Notes: generated from the sequence alone by a model not told the origin. A stretch of DNA of 64,000 nt from Haloactinomyces albus (GCF_031458135.1 NZ_JAVDXW010000001.1:2790001-2854000); one strand, 5' to 3'. Positions 20,344 to 30,612 are shown, counted from the stretch's first letter. Program-made: numbers and translations.

Positions 20344-20748
20344 ATGAGCGAGACCACCACAGGTACGAAGCGCAAGCCGGTGGGCAAGGGCATCGCGACC
20401 GTGCGTCGTCAAGCCCGTGCCAACCGTCAGACCCGGATTCGCAAGAAGATCAGCGGCACCCCCGAGCGGCCGCGGCTTGCCGTCTCGCGGTCCTCGCGAC
20501 ACATTGTTGCGCAGATCATCGACGACACGGTCGGCCACACGCTGGCGGCGGCCTCCACCCTGGAGGCGGAGTTCCGCACGTTCGAGGGCAACAAGACGAA
20601 CAAGGCCACTCGGGTCGGAGAGCTCGTTGCCGCTCGCGCCAAGGACGCAGGGATCGCCCGGATCGTGTTCGATCGAGGCGGCAATGCCTACCACGGGCGG
20701 GTGGCCGCGCTGGCCGATGCCGCTCGTGAGGGCGGTCTGGAGTTCTGA
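20344..20748 (+). CDS. rplR: 50S ribosomal protein L18
   Basis: 5S rRNA-binding protein, 134 aa from ATG 20344, with the [15 protein letters not shown] segment, [12 protein letters not shown], and [27 protein letters not shown] (in part). A GTG at 20338 overlapping the rplF stop would add two residues; the choice is uncertain. Confidence 0.96.
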   Translation: MSETTTGTKRKPVGKGIATVRRQARANRQTRIRKKISGTPERPRLAVSRSSRHIVAQIIDDTVGHTLAAASTLEAEFRTFEGNKTNKATRVGELVAARAKDAGIARIVFDRGGNAYHGRVAALADAAREGGLEF

Positions 20749-20813
20749 CAAGTGCGCAACGACGAGACCATCGCAGCCAAGATCGTGGCAGCCAGTAATG
20801 GAAGGGACGCCTG

Positions 20814-21425
20814 ATGCCTGGACGCACTCGGCGTGACGGCGGTTCGGAATCCGGCGGCAAAGACCGCAAGGACCGTCGCGACGGTGGCCGTGGCGGGGCG
20901 GCCCAAGAGAAGACCCCGCAGTTCGAACGTGTCGTGACCATCAACCGTGTTGCCAAGGTCGTCAAGGGTGGCCGGCGGTTCAGCTTCACCGCGCTGGTCG
21001 TCTGCGGTGACGGCGACGGCATGGTCGGTGTCGGTTACGGCAAGGCCAAGGAAGTGCCCTCGGCGATCGCCAAGGGTGTGGAGGAGGCGAAGAAGAACTT
21101 CTTCCGCGTTCCTCGGCTCGCCGGATCGATCCCCCACCCGGTGCAGGGTGAGGATGCCGCCGGTGTCGTGCTGCTCCGTCCGGCCAGTCCCGGTACCGGT
21201 GTTATCGCCGGTGGCCCGGTGCGTGCCGTTCTGGAGTGCGCGGGCATCCACGATGTGCTGAGCAAGTCGCTGGGCAGCGACAACGCGCTCAACATCGTGC
21301 AGGCCACGGTCTCGGCTCTGAAGCAGTTGCAGCGTCCCGAAGAGGTCGCGGCGCGTCGCGGACTGCCGCTGGAGGATGTCGCTCCGGCTCGTGTGCTGCG
21401 TCAGCGCGCAGGGCAGGAGGTGTGA
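20814..21425 (+). CDS. rpsE: 30S ribosomal protein S5
   Basis: Accuracy-related protein of the small subunit, 203 aa. The first roughly 35 residues are a charged Gly/Lys/Arg extension. The core then runs [21 protein letters not shown] to VSALKQL. A residual tail overlaps no neighbour. The GGAAGGGA ribosome site supports ATG 20814. Confidence 0.98.
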   Translation: MPGRTRRDGGSESGGKDRKDRRDGGRGGAAQEKTPQFERVVTINRVAKVVKGGRRFSFTALVVCGDGDGMVGVGYGKAKEVPSAIAKGVEEAKKNFFRVPRLAGSIPHPVQGEDAAGVVLLRPASPGTGVIAGGPVRAVLECAGIHDVLSKSLGSDNALNIVQATVSALKQLQRPEEVAARRGLPLEDVAPARVLRQRAGQEV

Positions 21426-21431
21426 GCTGAG

Positions 21432-21614
21432 ATGAGCCAGTTGAAGATCACGCAGGTGCGCGGCCTGGCCGGCGCCCAGCACCATCAGAAGGCCAGCATG
21501 CGCTCGTTGGGTCTGCGCAGGATCCACCAGTCGGTCGTGCGGCCGGATGACCCGAACGTGCGCGGCATGGTCAATTCCGTGCACCACCTGGTGACGGTCG
21601 AGGAGGTCGAGTAG
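21432..21614 (+). CDS. rpmD: 50S ribosomal protein L30
   Basis: Small large-subunit protein, 60 aa: [21 protein letters not shown] then [16 protein letters not shown] and a C-terminal [10 protein letters not shown]. Full length, 6 nt after rpsE. Confidence 0.97.
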   Translation: MSQLKITQVRGLAGAQHHQKASMRSLGLRRIHQSVVRPDDPNVRGMVNSVHHLVTVEEVE

Positions 21615-21616
21615 GC

Positions 21617-22066
21617 ATGGTCATCAAGATCCACGACCTGCAGCCGGCTCCGGGGTCCAAGCGCGACAAGATCCGTGTCGGTCGCGGCGAGGCCTCGAAG
21701 GGCAAGACAGCCGGCCGCGGTACCAAGGGAACGAGGGCGCGGAAGACGGTCTCGCCCCGCTTCGAGGGCGGGCAGATGCCGTTGCAGATGCGGTTGCCGA
21801 AGCTGCGCGGCTTCAAAAACCGCAACCGTGTCGAGTACCAGGGCATCAATGTCGGCAAGCTGGTGCAGGCCTTTCCGCAGGGCGGTTCGGTCGGCATCGA
21901 GGAGCTGATCGGTGCCGGGTTCGTCAAGAAGGGCGAACTGGTCAAGATTCTCGGTGACGGTGATCCGGAGGGCGTCAAGCTCGACGTGACTGCGGACGCG
22001 TTCACCGGCAGCGCCCGGGAGAAGATCACCGCTGCGGGCGGGAGCGTGACCCGACGGGGACGCTGA
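21617..22066 (+). CDS. rplO: 50S ribosomal protein L15
   Basis: Late-assembly protein, 149 aa, starting with [20 protein letters not shown] and containing the Gly-rich [10 protein letters not shown] segment and [18 protein letters not shown]. Last gene before a strong terminator. Confidence 0.98.
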   Translation: MVIKIHDLQPAPGSKRDKIRVGRGEASKGKTAGRGTKGTRARKTVSPRFEGGQMPLQMRLPKLRGFKNRNRVEYQGINVGKLVQAFPQGGSVGIEELIGAGFVKKGELVKILGDGDPEGVKLDVTADAFTGSAREKITAAGGSVTRRGR

Positions 22067-22096
22067 ACAGGGCTTTCGACGGATTGCCCGTGCACG

Positions 22097-22132
22097 ACGG
22101 GGCCGCTCGACGATTCGGTCGAGCGGCCCCGT
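22097..22132 (+). terminator. Terminator after rplO
   Basis: A 15-bp perfect stem, with left arm 22097-22111 (ACGGGGCCGCTCGAC) and right arm 22118-22132, closed by a 6-nt loop. It lies 30 nt after the rplO stop and is very GC-rich with a short T-poor tail. It separates the ribosomal genes from secY. Confidence 0.85.
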
Positions 22133-22442
22133 TCGTGTAGCACCCGTCGTGATGTCCCGATGGGCGTGTCGGTCGCCGCATCGGGTGGATATTTTTACCG
22201 GTTTTCGCGATCGTGCCGGGTCGAGTGGGCATGTTCGCCTGGCTCGGGGGAGAGTCGCTGCGTACGGACGTGCGGTACGAACGGGTACGTTCGGGTGGCT
22301 ACGTCGACTCGGTACGGTTGCTGTTAGAGTCCAGGCGGCAGTCCGTGCCGAACGGTGCTGCGACAGCAACGCCAGTTATGCCGACTGCCTCAGTTGGCAA
22401 TCGAACCCGGCCATGTGGCCGGCTTGCGCACAGGAGGTCTGC
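22133..22442. other. secY leader region
   Basis: 310 nt without a convincing gene. A TAGAGT box at 22325-22330 could be a -10 element but has no clear -35. A strong AGGAGG ribosome site (22432-22437) sits 5 nt before the secY GTG. Confidence 0.35.
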
Positions 22443-23756
22443 GTGCTCGGCGCCTTCCGCTCGGCTCTGGTGACGCCGGACCTGCGCCGCAAGATTCTGT
22501 TCACGCTGGGCATCATCGTGCTGTATCGGCTCGGTGCCATGCTCCCGTCGCCGGGGGTGTCGTACCCGAATGTTCAGCAATGCGTGGAACAGACCCGGGA
22601 CAACAGCGAGAGCATCTACTCGCTGCTGAATTTGTTCAGCGGTGGTGCACTGCTGCAGCTCTCGGTGTTGTCGCTGGGCATTATGCCGTACATCACGGCG
22701 AGCATCATCGTTCAACTGTTGCAGGTGGTCATTCCCCGCTTCGAACAGTTGAAGAAGGAGGGCCAGTCCGGGCAGGCCACGCTGACCCAGTACACCCGGT
22801 ACCTGACGGTCGCGCTCGCGCTCCTGCAGGCGACCGGTATCACCGCTCTCGCCGTGCGCGGACAGCTCTTCCCCGGCTGCACCACCGAGGTCATTCCGGA
22901 CAACTCGGTGCTGAACCTGTTGGTCATCGTGGTGACGATGACGGCAGGTGCCGCCCTGCTGATGTGGATGGGTGAGCTGATCACCGAGCGGGGGATCGGC
23001 AACGGCATGTCGCTGCTGATCTTCACGTCCATCGCGGCCCGGATTCCCTCGCAGGGTGCCAGCATTCTGAGCGGGCAGGGTGGACTCGTCTTCGCCGTCG
23101 TCTGCGTATTCGGCCTCGCCATCGTCACCAGCGTCGTGTTCGTCGAACAGGCACAGCGCCGGATCCCCGTGCAGTACGCCAAGCGCATGATCGGCCGCCG
23201 GATGTACGGGGGTACCTCCACCTATCTGCCACTGAAGGTCAACCAGGCCGGAATCATCCCGGTGATCTTCGCTTCCTCCCTGCTCTACCTGCCGCAACTG
23301 CTGGGGCAGCTCTCCGGTGGGCAGAACACCTGGTGGGCGCGGTTCATCCAGACCTACATCGTTGATCCGTCGAGCTGGGTGCACATCCTGCTGTACATGG
23401 CGATGATCATCTTCTTCGCCTACTTCTACGTTTCGATCACGTTCAATCCCGAGGAGCGTGCGGACGAGATGAAGAAGTTCGGCGGGTTCATTCCCGGTAT
23501 CCGCCCCGGTCGCCCGACGGCCGAATACCTCAGCTTCGTGCTGTCCAGGATCACCCTGCCGGGTGCGCTGTACCTCGGCATCATCGCCGTGCTACCGAGC
23601 TTCTTCCTCGGTCTGACCGGCAGCGGACAGGGCGGCATGCAGAGCTTCATGTTCGGTGGCACAGCGGTGTTGATCATGGTCAACGTAGGATTGGACACTG
23701 TCAAGCAGGTCGAGAGTCAGCTCACGCAGCGAAACTATGAGGGCTTCCTCCGGTAG
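22443..23756 (+). CDS. secY: Protein translocase channel subunit SecY
   Basis: Central ten-helix membrane channel of the Sec system, 437 aa. The plug/TM2 region, the conserved MPYITASIIVQLLQVVIPRFE segment (in part) and loops rich in RRIPVQYAKR are visible. GTG 22443 is chosen for its AGGAGG site 5 nt upstream. The open frame extends to 22149 but that part is leader-like. It has its own transcription unit with adk and map after the rplO terminator. Confidence 0.97.
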   Translation: MLGAFRSALVTPDLRRKILFTLGIIVLYRLGAMLPSPGVSYPNVQQCVEQTRDNSESIYSLLNLFSGGALLQLSVLSLGIMPYITASIIVQLLQVVIPRFEQLKKEGQSGQATLTQYTRYLTVALALLQATGITALAVRGQLFPGCTTEVIPDNSVLNLLVIVVTMTAGAALLMWMGELITERGIGNGMSLLIFTSIAARIPSQGASILSGQGGLVFAVVCVFGLAIVTSVVFVEQAQRRIPVQYAKRMIGRRMYGGTSTYLPLKVNQAGIIPVIFASSLLYLPQLLGQLSGGQNTWWARFIQTYIVDPSSWVHILLYMAMIIFFAYFYVSITFNPEERADEMKKFGGFIPGIRPGRPTAEYLSFVLSRITLPGALYLGIIAVLPSFFLGLTGSGQGGMQSFMFGGTAVLIMVNVGLDTVKQVESQLTQRNYEGFLR

Positions 23757-24016
23757 TCTCGGGGAAATTCCGGGCAATGGCGCCCGTGCCCCGTCCGGTG
23801 CTGTGGCTTGTTGCCCACGCTCCCACGAAGTGGATGGGGGTTACGTTCACCGGAACATCGGCTACGGTGCCGCCCACCTCGTGTCCTGAGTGCGGGATTT
23901 CCGCACGGGGACATTCGCAGCGTGTTGTGGCTGGGGATGTGCGATGACAGGTGAGCTTGAAGCGCTCGAACAACGGTGGTGCAAGACCACCAGACGGATT
24001 CGGAGGCAGACCCTTG

Positions 24017-24562
<546 letters not shown>

Positions 24563-24583
24563 GTCCGACGGGAAGGTAGTGGA

Positions 24584-25375
24584 GTGCTGCGGCGAGGTAA
24601 GGGCATCGAGCTCAAGACCACCGGTGAAATCGAGGCGATGCGTGCGTCGGGCCTGCTTGTCGCGCGTGCGCTCGCCGAGGTCACCGCGCACGCCAAGCCC
24701 GGTGTGAGCACCGGTGAACTCGATGCTGTCGCCGAGCAGGTGATCCGGGATGCGGGGGCGATCCCGTCTTTCAAGGGCTACCACGGTTTCCCGGCGTCGA
24801 TTTGCACCTCGGTCAACGAGAAGGTGGTGCACGGTATCCCGTCGGAACAGGAGATCCTGGGCGACGGCGACATGGTCTCGGTGGATTGCGGGGCGATCCT
24901 GGACGGCTGGCACGGAGACTCCGCCGTGACCCTGCCGATCGGTGAGGTCGGCCCCCGCGAACTGGCCCTGTCCGAGGCGACCAAGCACGCCATGTGGGCG
25001 GGTGCGGCCCAGGTCCGTGCGGGCAACCGTCTGACCGACATCTCGCATGCGGTGGAAACCGCGGCACGGGAGTCGATGGACACCGATGGGGTGGACTACG
25101 GGCTCATCGCGGAGTACGGCGGGCACGGTATCGGCACCAGGATGCACATGGAGCCGTTCCTGCCGAATCTCGGCAAGCCCGGTAAGGGACCGAAGCTCAA
25201 GGTCGGGATGGCTCTCGCGGTGGAGCCGATGCTGACTCTCGGTTCGGCGGAGACAGCGGAGCTCGATGACGACTGGACGGTCGTGACCGTGGACGGCTCC
25301 TGCGCCGCGCACTGGGAGCACACGGTGGCCATCACCGAGGACGGCCCCTGGGTGCTCACCGCCGCCGAGGAGTGA
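24584..25375 (+). CDS. map: Methionine aminopeptidase, type I
   Basis: Removes the initiator methionine from nascent proteins, 263 aa. The five metal ligands of the pita-bread fold are in place: D101 and D112 (SVDCGAILDGWHGD), His in GGHGIGTRMH, Glu in AVEPML and Glu in WEHTVAIT. GTG start at 24584 with a GGAAGGTAGTG ribosome site. It follows adk by 21 nt, as in most actinobacteria. Confidence 0.97.
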   Translation: MLRRGKGIELKTTGEIEAMRASGLLVARALAEVTAHAKPGVSTGELDAVAEQVIRDAGAIPSFKGYHGFPASICTSVNEKVVHGIPSEQEILGDGDMVSVDCGAILDGWHGDSAVTLPIGEVGPRELALSEATKHAMWAGAAQVRAGNRLTDISHAVETAARESMDTDGVDYGLIAEYGGHGIGTRMHMEPFLPNLGKPGKGPKLKVGMALAVEPMLTLGSAETAELDDDWTVVTVDGSCAAHWEHTVAITEDGPWVLTAAEE

Positions 25376-25406
25376 GAGCACGCCGGATCGGCTTGTGTGG
25401 CGGTGC

Positions 25407-25438
25407 GGGGTTGAGGTTTTCCCGGAAACTTCAACCCC
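25407..25438. terminator. Bidirectional terminator between map and the methyltransferase
   Basis: GGGGTTGAGGTTT (25407-25419) pairs with AAACTTCAACCCC (25426-25438), with one G-T pair, around TCCCGG. It lies between convergent genes. The inner GTTTTCCCGGAAACTT core recurs in inverse orientation at 62275-62298. Confidence 0.75.
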
Positions 25439-25487
25439 CCGGTGCAGGGGCGTGCAATTTTGTCGAAAACCGACACGGCCAGCCCTG

Positions 25488-26135
25488 TTATCCCAGTGGG
25501 CGGCGACAGATGTAGTGCATGATCGGCGGGAGATTTCGCCATGTCGTGTGCGTGATTACTTCGTCGAAGGTCGCCTTCAGCCGCCGGTGGAAGCGGCGGC
25601 CCCCCGCCGAGTGCTGTGCGGGCAGGTAGGTCAGCGCGGTGAAGGAGCCGTGCGGGGTGAGAACGTGAGCCGCCTGCCGCAGAATGTTCTGCTGGACCTC
25701 CTCGGTGAGTAGCGACCACGGGATGCTGCTGATCACGGCATCGACCTTGTCGATGTCCAGCCCGGTGAGCAGTGTATGCAGGTTCTCTGCGTTGCCGTGC
25801 ACGGTTTCCATCCACGGCTGGTGCCGCCGCAGGTGCTGAACGAGATCATCGCCGAGTTCGATGCCGATGTGGCGGGCATGTGCGGGCAGGCGGTCGTGAA
25901 TGGCGCCGCTGAGGGAGCCGGTGCCCGGGCCGAGCTCGACCACAACCGGCCTACCGGTGGTCGGAACGACCTGCGCGACGGTGGCGGCCACGGCTCCCGA
26001 GGTGGGAGTGGCCGCTCCGACCATCGAAGGATTGCGTACCGCCGTGCTGAAGAATGTGCGGTACTCACCGAACTTCGCCGTATCGGGCAGCCATCGTCCG
26101 TTGAGTGGAGTGTGGCGGTCCTGCTGGGTGGTCAC
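25488..26135 (-). CDS. Class I SAM-dependent methyltransferase (phospholipid/rRNA-dimethylase-like)
   Basis: 215 aa. The SAM-binding glycine motif VVELGPGTGSLSGAI is followed by an acidic IGIELGDD (motif II) and VDAVISSIPWSLL, where the S-x-P-W replaces the N-x-P-Y of rRNA adenine dimethylases. This combination is typical of the small phosphatidylethanolamine N-methyltransferase/PmtA-like group, so a phospholipid substrate is plausible but not shown. GTG 26135 is chosen because GGAGG lies 4-5 nt upstream; an in-frame ATG further upstream (26204) lacks one. It is convergent with map and sits alone on the minus strand inside the ribosomal superoperon, which suggests insertion between adk-map and infA. 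Confidence 0.8.
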   Translation of the reverse strand: MTTQQDRHTPLNGRWLPDTAKFGEYRTFFSTAVRNPSMVGAATPTSGAVAATVAQVVPTTGRPVVVELGPGTGSLSGAIHDRLPAHARHIGIELGDDLVQHLRRHQPWMETVHGNAENLHTLLTGLDIDKVDAVISSIPWSLLTEEVQQNILRQAAHVLTPHGSFTALTYLPAQHSAGGRRFHRRLKATFDEVITHTTWRNLPPIMHYICRRPLG

Positions 26136-26652
26136 GGTCCTCCTCGATGGACTTGCCGATTCGATTGGCGACTGCTGTATTTGCCGCACTTCGGTCCTCA
26201 ACATGTGCAGTCGAACCGTACTGGATCACGGCGGGTGGGCACTCGTTGCGGATGCGAACGACGACGCAGCGATGCCGACCGTGTCGGTTTTCGCATCGTC
26301 CTGCCCCGAGTGGGCCGAGTTTTCGCGAGCGCGTACACTGGAGCAACGGCGCACTCATCGCGTCGGTTCGTCGTGTCTGCGTGCTTGCAGAGGTCGCCAT
26401 CGGTGGTCAGCCATTGATGGCGAGCCATCGGTGGCCGGCTGACCGATAGCCGGTCGGCCGGTAGCCGGTCGGCCGGTAGCTGGTCGGTTGGGTCAGCCCG
26501 GATCTGCGGCATGCTACCGAGGTTATCGCGTCGGTGATGTCTCGGCTCTTCGGACCGCTGAGGGTGTGTCTGCTGCCCGGGGCCGGGTTTCGGTCATCGG
26601 ATGGCATATGTACCAGCAAGATGAACTGTCACCGTCACGAAACGCGGAGGAC
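26136..26652. other. Intergenic region upstream of infA
   Basis: 517 nt without a credible gene on either strand. It contains a 15-bp triple tandem repeat at 26447-26491 and must carry the promoters of infA (plus) and the methyltransferase (minus). No hexamer pair stands out. Confidence 0.4.
26447..26491 (+). repeat. 15-bp tandem repeat, three copies
   Basis: TAGCCGGTCGGCCGG occurs perfectly at 26447-26461 and 26462-26476. A third copy at 26477-26491 has three changes. It sits about 160 nt upstream of infA. Confidence 0.8.
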
Positions 26653-26874
26653 ATGGGCAAGAAGGACGGGGCCATTGAGGTCGAGGGTCGGGTGATCGAG
26701 CCGCTCCCCAACGCGATGTTCCGCGTCGAGTTGGAGAATGGCCACAAGGTCCTCGCTCACATCAGTGGCAAGATGCGCCAACACTACATTCGCATCCTGC
26801 CCGAGGACCGGGTCGTTGTGGAGCTTTCGCCCTACGACCTCTCCCGTGGGCGCATTGTCTACCGCTACAAGTGA
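26653..26874 (+). CDS. infA: Translation initiation factor IF-1
   Basis: Small OB-fold factor occupying the 30S A site, 73 aa: [20 protein letters not shown], then [19 protein letters not shown] in the core and the C-terminal [16 protein letters not shown] 26653 matches the family start. The open frame continues upstream but is not IF-1-like. First gene of the alpha cluster. Confidence 0.98.
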   Translation: MGKKDGAIEVEGRVIEPLPNAMFRVELENGHKVLAHISGKMRQHYIRILPEDRVVVELSPYDLSRGRIVYRYK

Positions 26875-26882
26875 CCTCCACG

Positions 26883-26902
26883 GTGTCCGGGAGACCGGAC
26901 AC
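26883..26902 (+). other. Hairpin with GAGA tetraloop between infA and rpmJ
   Basis: GTGTCCGG (26883-26890) pairs perfectly with CCGGACAC (26895-26902) across a GAGA (GNRA) loop, 8 nt after the infA stop. It resembles the GCAA-looped hairpin before rplN. Confidence 0.5.
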
Positions 26903-26926
26903 GCGTCCGAGCAGGAGAGCACGACC

Positions 26927-27040
26927 GTGAAGGTCCAGCCAAGTGTGAAAAAGATCTGCGACAAGTGCCAGATAATCCGCCGTCACGGTCGGGTTCTGGT
27001 GATCTGCGACAACCAGCGCCACAAGCAACGCCAGGGCTGA
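26927..27040 (+). CDS. rpmJ: 50S ribosomal protein L36 (zinc-binding C+ form)
   Basis: 37-aa zinc-ribbon protein: [20 protein letters not shown] then [13 protein letters not shown]. The three Cys and one His ligands of the C+ form are present. GTG start at 26927, with AGGAGAG upstream. Confidence 0.96.
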   Translation: MKVQPSVKKICDKCQIIRRHGRVLVICDNQRHKQRQG

Positions 27041-27161
27041 TTACCGCAGGGTCGCAATCGAGACCATCCAACCAACAAGGGACCTCCCTGCAGCCTGCCG
27101 GCTTGTACGCGAAGCCGGTCGACCCCCGGATTCCAGGCTGGGGCTCCGTGCCGGGACCGTC

Positions 27162-27180
27162 CGGCCCGTTCGACGGGCCG
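27162..27180 (+). other. Hairpin between rpmJ and rpsM
   Basis: CGGCCCGT (27162-27169) pairs with ACGGGCCG (27173-27180) around TCG. It lies in the 205-nt rpmJ-rpsM gap, with no T-run. It could be a leader structure or attenuator. Confidence 0.4.
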
Positions 27181-27245
27181 TCGCCGGTTTCGGTCGGGGA
27201 CGGTGAGGGAGTAGACCTGGATCAACGAGTGAGGAGTAGTGCCGG

Positions 27246-27626
27246 ATGGCACGAGTCGCTGCCGTTGATCTCCCCCGCGACAAGCGGATGGAGATCGCGC
27301 TGACCTATGTCTACGGCATCGGCCGTAGCAGCTCTCAGCAGATCCTGAAAGCGACGGAGATTCCGTTCGACACGCGCGCGAAGGATCTCGACGACGAGCA
27401 GCTCGCGAAACTGCGCGAGTACGTCGACAACAACTACCGGGTCGAGGGTGACCTCCGTCGTGAGGTTCAGGCCGATATTCGCCGCAAGATCGAGATCGGC
27501 TCCTACGAGGGGCTGCGGCACCGCCGCAATCTCCCACTGAACGGGCAGCGGACGAAGACCAACGCCCGCACCCGTAAGGGACCGAAGAAGACGGTCGCCG
27601 GCAAGAAGAAGGCCGGTAGGAAGTAA
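27246..27626 (+). CDS. rpsM: 30S ribosomal protein S13
   Basis: 30S head protein contacting the P-site tRNA. It is 126 aa, [20 protein letters not shown] at the start, [20 protein letters not shown] in the helix-turn region and a Lys-rich tail. Start ATG 27246. Confidence 0.98.
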   Translation: MARVAAVDLPRDKRMEIALTYVYGIGRSSSQQILKATEIPFDTRAKDLDDEQLAKLREYVDNNYRVEGDLRREVQADIRRKIEIGSYEGLRHRRNLPLNGQRTKTNARTRKGPKKTVAGKKKAGRK

Positions 27627-27651
27627 GCCTCGCTAGGAGACCACGACACAG

Positions 27652-28056
27652 ATGCCACCGAAGAGCCGCGCCGGTTCCGTCAAGAAGGTAAGGCGCAAGG
27701 AAAAGAAGAATGTTGCTCATGGGCAAGCCCACATCAAGAGCACGTTCAACAACACCATCGTTACGGTCAGTGACACGACCGGTGCAGTGATCAGCTGGGC
27801 CTCCGCAGGCCACGTCGGGTTCAAGGGCTCCAGGAAGTCCACTCCGTTCGCCGCGCAGATGGCCGCCGAGAACGCTGCACGAAAGGCCGCCGAGCACGGC
27901 ATGAAGAAGGTCGACGTCTTCGTCAAGGGCCCCGGCTCGGGACGTGAGACGGCGATTCGCTCGTTGCAGGCAGCCGGCCTCGAGGTCGGCACGATCCAGG
28001 ACGTAACCCCGCAGCCGCACAACGGCTGCCGCCCGCCGAAGCGGCGCCGGGTCTGA
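27652..28056 (+). CDS. rpsK: 30S ribosomal protein S11
   Basis: Platform protein, 134 aa, with [34 protein letters not shown] and [13 protein letters not shown], ending [18 protein letters not shown]. Confidence 0.98.
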   Translation: MPPKSRAGSVKKVRRKEKKNVAHGQAHIKSTFNNTIVTVSDTTGAVISWASAGHVGFKGSRKSTPFAAQMAAENAARKAAEHGMKKVDVFVKGPGSGRETAIRSLQAAGLEVGTIQDVTPQPHNGCRPPKRRRV

Positions 28057-28079
28057 ACGCGGGGAAGGAGTAGACACAC

Positions 28080-28685
28080 ATGGCTCGTTACACGGGTCCC
28101 GCAACCCGCAAGTCTCGCCGCCTGAAGGTTGACCTCATCGGCGGTGACCAGGCGTTCGAGCGTCGCCCGTACCCGCCGGGTCAGCACGGGCGTGGCCGTG
28201 TCAAGGAGACCGAGTACCTGCTGCAGCTCCAGGAGAAGCAGAAGGCCCGGTTCACCTACGGCATCATGGAAAAGCAGTTCCGGTCGTACTACGAAGAGGC
28301 CAACCGCAGGCAGGGCAAGACAGGTGACAACCTGCTGCAGCTGCTGGAGGCACGCCTGGACAACGTGGTTTACCGGGCCGGACTGGCACGTACCCGCAGG
28401 CAGGCTCGGCAGCTCGTCAACCACGGGCACTTCCTGGTCAATGGTCAGAAGGTGAACATCCCGAGCTACCAGGTGACGAAGTTCGACATCATCGATGTCA
28501 AGCCGAAGTCGCTGAAGTCGACGCCGTTCATCATCGCCAAGGAAACCCTGGGCGAGCGCCCTGCACCGGCATGGCTGCAGGTGGTGCCGTCGACGTTGCG
28601 GATTCTCGTGCATCAACTGCCCGAGCGTGCGCAGATCGACACGCCGGTCACCGAACAGCTCATCGTCGAGCTTTACTCGAAGTGA
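28080..28685 (+). CDS. rpsD: 30S ribosomal protein S4 (zinc-free form)
   Basis: Primary 16S-binding protein, 201 aa. The N-terminal region has PPGQHGRGR but no cysteine cluster, so this is the zinc-independent form. The S4 RNA-binding domain (about residues 90-150) contains [20 protein letters not shown] and [20 protein letters not shown] in pieces. Confidence 0.97.
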   Translation: MARYTGPATRKSRRLKVDLIGGDQAFERRPYPPGQHGRGRVKETEYLLQLQEKQKARFTYGIMEKQFRSYYEEANRRQGKTGDNLLQLLEARLDNVVYRAGLARTRRQARQLVNHGHFLVNGQKVNIPSYQVTKFDIIDVKPKSLKSTPFIIAKETLGERPAPAWLQVVPSTLRILVHQLPERAQIDTPVTEQLIVELYSK

Positions 28686-28830
28686 CACCTTCCCCGGGGG
28701 TGGCCTGTCGGTCGCCCCCGGGTGGTCCGGGCGGTGGCGCCGGATGCACCACCGTCTCGCCCGCGATTCGCCGCGGGCACGCCATCCCTTCGGCGTCATA
28801 TGGCGGGCGCCGTGCGGAAAGGAAACGACA

Positions 28831-29967
28831 GTGCTCATCTCTCAGCGACCCTCACTGGCCGAAGAGGCAGTGTCGGAAACTCGCTCCAAGTTCGTCATCG
28901 AGCCACTGGAACCGGGTTTCGGCTATACCCTCGGCAATTCGCTGCGTCGTACCCTGCTCTCCTCGATCCCGGGTGCGTCGGTGACCAGTCTGCGGATCGA
29001 TGGTGTGCTGCACGAGTTCACCACGATCCCGGGAGTCAAGGAGGACGTCACCGACGTCATCCTGAACCTCAAGGAGCTCGTCGTGAGCTCCGAGGAAGAC
29101 GAACCCGTGACGATGTACCTGCGTAAGCAGGGCCCCGGTGCGGTTACCGCCGCCGATATCGTGCCACCGGCCGGCGTGACCGTGCACAACCCGGATCTGC
29201 ACGTTGCCACCCTCAATGGGCAAGGCAAACTGGAGATCGAGTTGGTGGTCGAGCGTGGTCGCGGCTACGTCCCGGCAGTGCAGAACAAGCAGGCGGGTGC
29301 CGAGATCGGCCGGATTCCGGTGGACTCGATCTACTCGCCGGTGTTGAAGGTGACCTACAAGGTCGAGGCCACGCGTGTCGAGCAGCGTACCGACTTCGAT
29401 CGCTTGATCCTCGACGTCGAGACCAAGCCGTCGATCACACCGCGGGACGCGGTGGCATCGGCCGGTCGCACCTTGGTGGAGCTGTTCGGGCTCGCACGCG
29501 AGCTCAACGTGGATGCCGAGGGTGTCGAGATCGGTCCGTCGCCTGCCGAGGCCGACACCATCGCCGCCTACGCGATGCCGATCGAGGACCTCGATCTCAC
29601 GGTGCGTTCCTACAACTGCCTCAAGCGAGAGGGCATCCACACTGTCGGCGAGCTGGTTTCGCGCAGTGAGGCCGACCTGCTGGACATTCGTAACTTCGGT
29701 GCGAAGTCCATCGACGAGGTCAAGTTGAAGCTGGTCGGTCTGGGTCTGGCACTGAAGGACAGCCCGCCCGGGTTCGACCCGTCCGCGGCTGCTGCCGAGT
29801 ACCCGGCTGACAGCTGGTCGGATGAGGACACCGGTATCGAGGGCGCCGGGGGCTACGGTGTCGAGGGTGCCGCGGGCTACGGCGCGGGCTACGGCACCGG
29901 CTTCGACGAGGGCTTCGATGGCGGCTACGACGACGGTCAGGACTACGCGGAGACTGAGCAGCTGTAG
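28831..29967 (+). CDS. rpoA: RNA polymerase alpha subunit with a Gly/Tyr/Asp-rich tail
   Basis: Assembly platform of RNA polymerase and contact for UP-elements. It is 378 aa from GTG 28831, which has an AAAGGAAA ribosome site; upstream frames overlap rpsD. The N-terminal domain (about 1-225) has [20 protein letters not shown]. The C-terminal domain (about 250-310) has [32 protein letters not shown] and LGLALKD. About 60 residues follow, ending in G-Y-G and D-E-G-F repeats and EQL. This is longer than the roughly 340-350 aa usual in actinobacteria. Confidence 0.97.
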   Translation: MLISQRPSLAEEAVSETRSKFVIEPLEPGFGYTLGNSLRRTLLSSIPGASVTSLRIDGVLHEFTTIPGVKEDVTDVILNLKELVVSSEEDEPVTMYLRKQGPGAVTAADIVPPAGVTVHNPDLHVATLNGQGKLEIELVVERGRGYVPAVQNKQAGAEIGRIPVDSIYSPVLKVTYKVEATRVEQRTDFDRLILDVETKPSITPRDAVASAGRTLVELFGLARELNVDAEGVEIGPSPAEADTIAAYAMPIEDLDLTVRSYNCLKREGIHTVGELVSRSEADLLDIRNFGAKSIDEVKLKLVGLGLALKDSPPGFDPSAAAAEYPADSWSDEDTGIEGAGGYGVEGAAGYGAGYGTGFDEGFDGGYDDGQDYAETEQL

Positions 29968-30018
29968 CTGTGGTGCGCGGAGAGGAATAATCCGATCCGT
30001 GCTTGAGAGGAGCAAGTG

Positions 30019-30612
30019 ATGCCCACCCCGACCAAGGGAGCGCGTCTCGGCGGGTCGCCGTCGCACGAACGACTGATGTTGGCCAATCTGGCCACGTCGC
30101 TGTTCGAGCATGGGCGGATCACGACCACCGAGGCGAAGGCGAAACGGCTGCGCCCGCTCGCCGAGCGTCTGATCACCAAGAGCAGGAAGGGCGATCTGCA
30201 CAACCGCCGCGAGGTCATGAAGACCATTCGCGACAAGGACATCGTGCACAAGCTCTTTGCCGAGATCGGCCCGTTCTTCGCCGACCGTAACGGTGGCTAC
30301 ACCCGCATCACCAAGGCGATGCCGCGTCGAGGTGACAACGCTCCGATGGCGGTCATCGAATTGGTGAACGAGAAGACGGCCACTGCCGAGGCAGAGGCCG
30401 CCCGCGGCACCAGGTTCGCCAAGGACGAGGCCGCGGCCGAGTCCACCGGTACGCAGAGCGGCTCCGAGGAGGAGCCGCAGGCTACCGCGAATCCCGAGGC
30501 CGCCGAGGCCTCGCAGGGTGCTTCGTCGAGTGACCAGGAGCCCGCCGAGGGCTCACGGGAGAACGTCGAGGCGGACCTGGAAGCCAAGGACGAGAACAAG
30601 GAAGAATCCTGA
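30019..30612 (+). CDS. rplQ: 50S ribosomal protein L17 with acidic tail
   Basis: Exit-tunnel protein. The folded part (about residues 1-120) contains [20 protein letters not shown] and the [21 protein letters not shown] segment in pieces. A roughly 75-residue Ala/Glu/Ser-rich acidic tail follows, giving 197 aa. ATG 30019; a GTG one codon earlier is possible. The stop overlaps the proposed CTG start of truA. Confidence 0.97.
   Translation: MPTPTKGARLGGSPSHERLMLANLATSLFEHGRITTTEAKAKRLRPLAERLITKSRKGDLHNRREVMKTIRDKDIVHKLFAEIGPFFADRNGGYTRITKAMPRRGDNAPMAVIELVNEKTATAEAEAARGTRFAKDEAAAESTGTQSGSEEEPQATANPEAAEASQGASSSDQEPAEGSRENVEADLEAKDENKEES

Noticed and set aside
25900..26442. Plus-strand open frame over the methyltransferase gene
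   Set aside because: Antisense to a gene with clear SAM-binding motifs; composition is not protein-like.
26407..26619. Minus-strand frame encoding Y-R-P-T-G repeats upstream of infA
   Set aside because: The repeats only reflect the 15-bp DNA tandem repeat. No ribosome site and no family.
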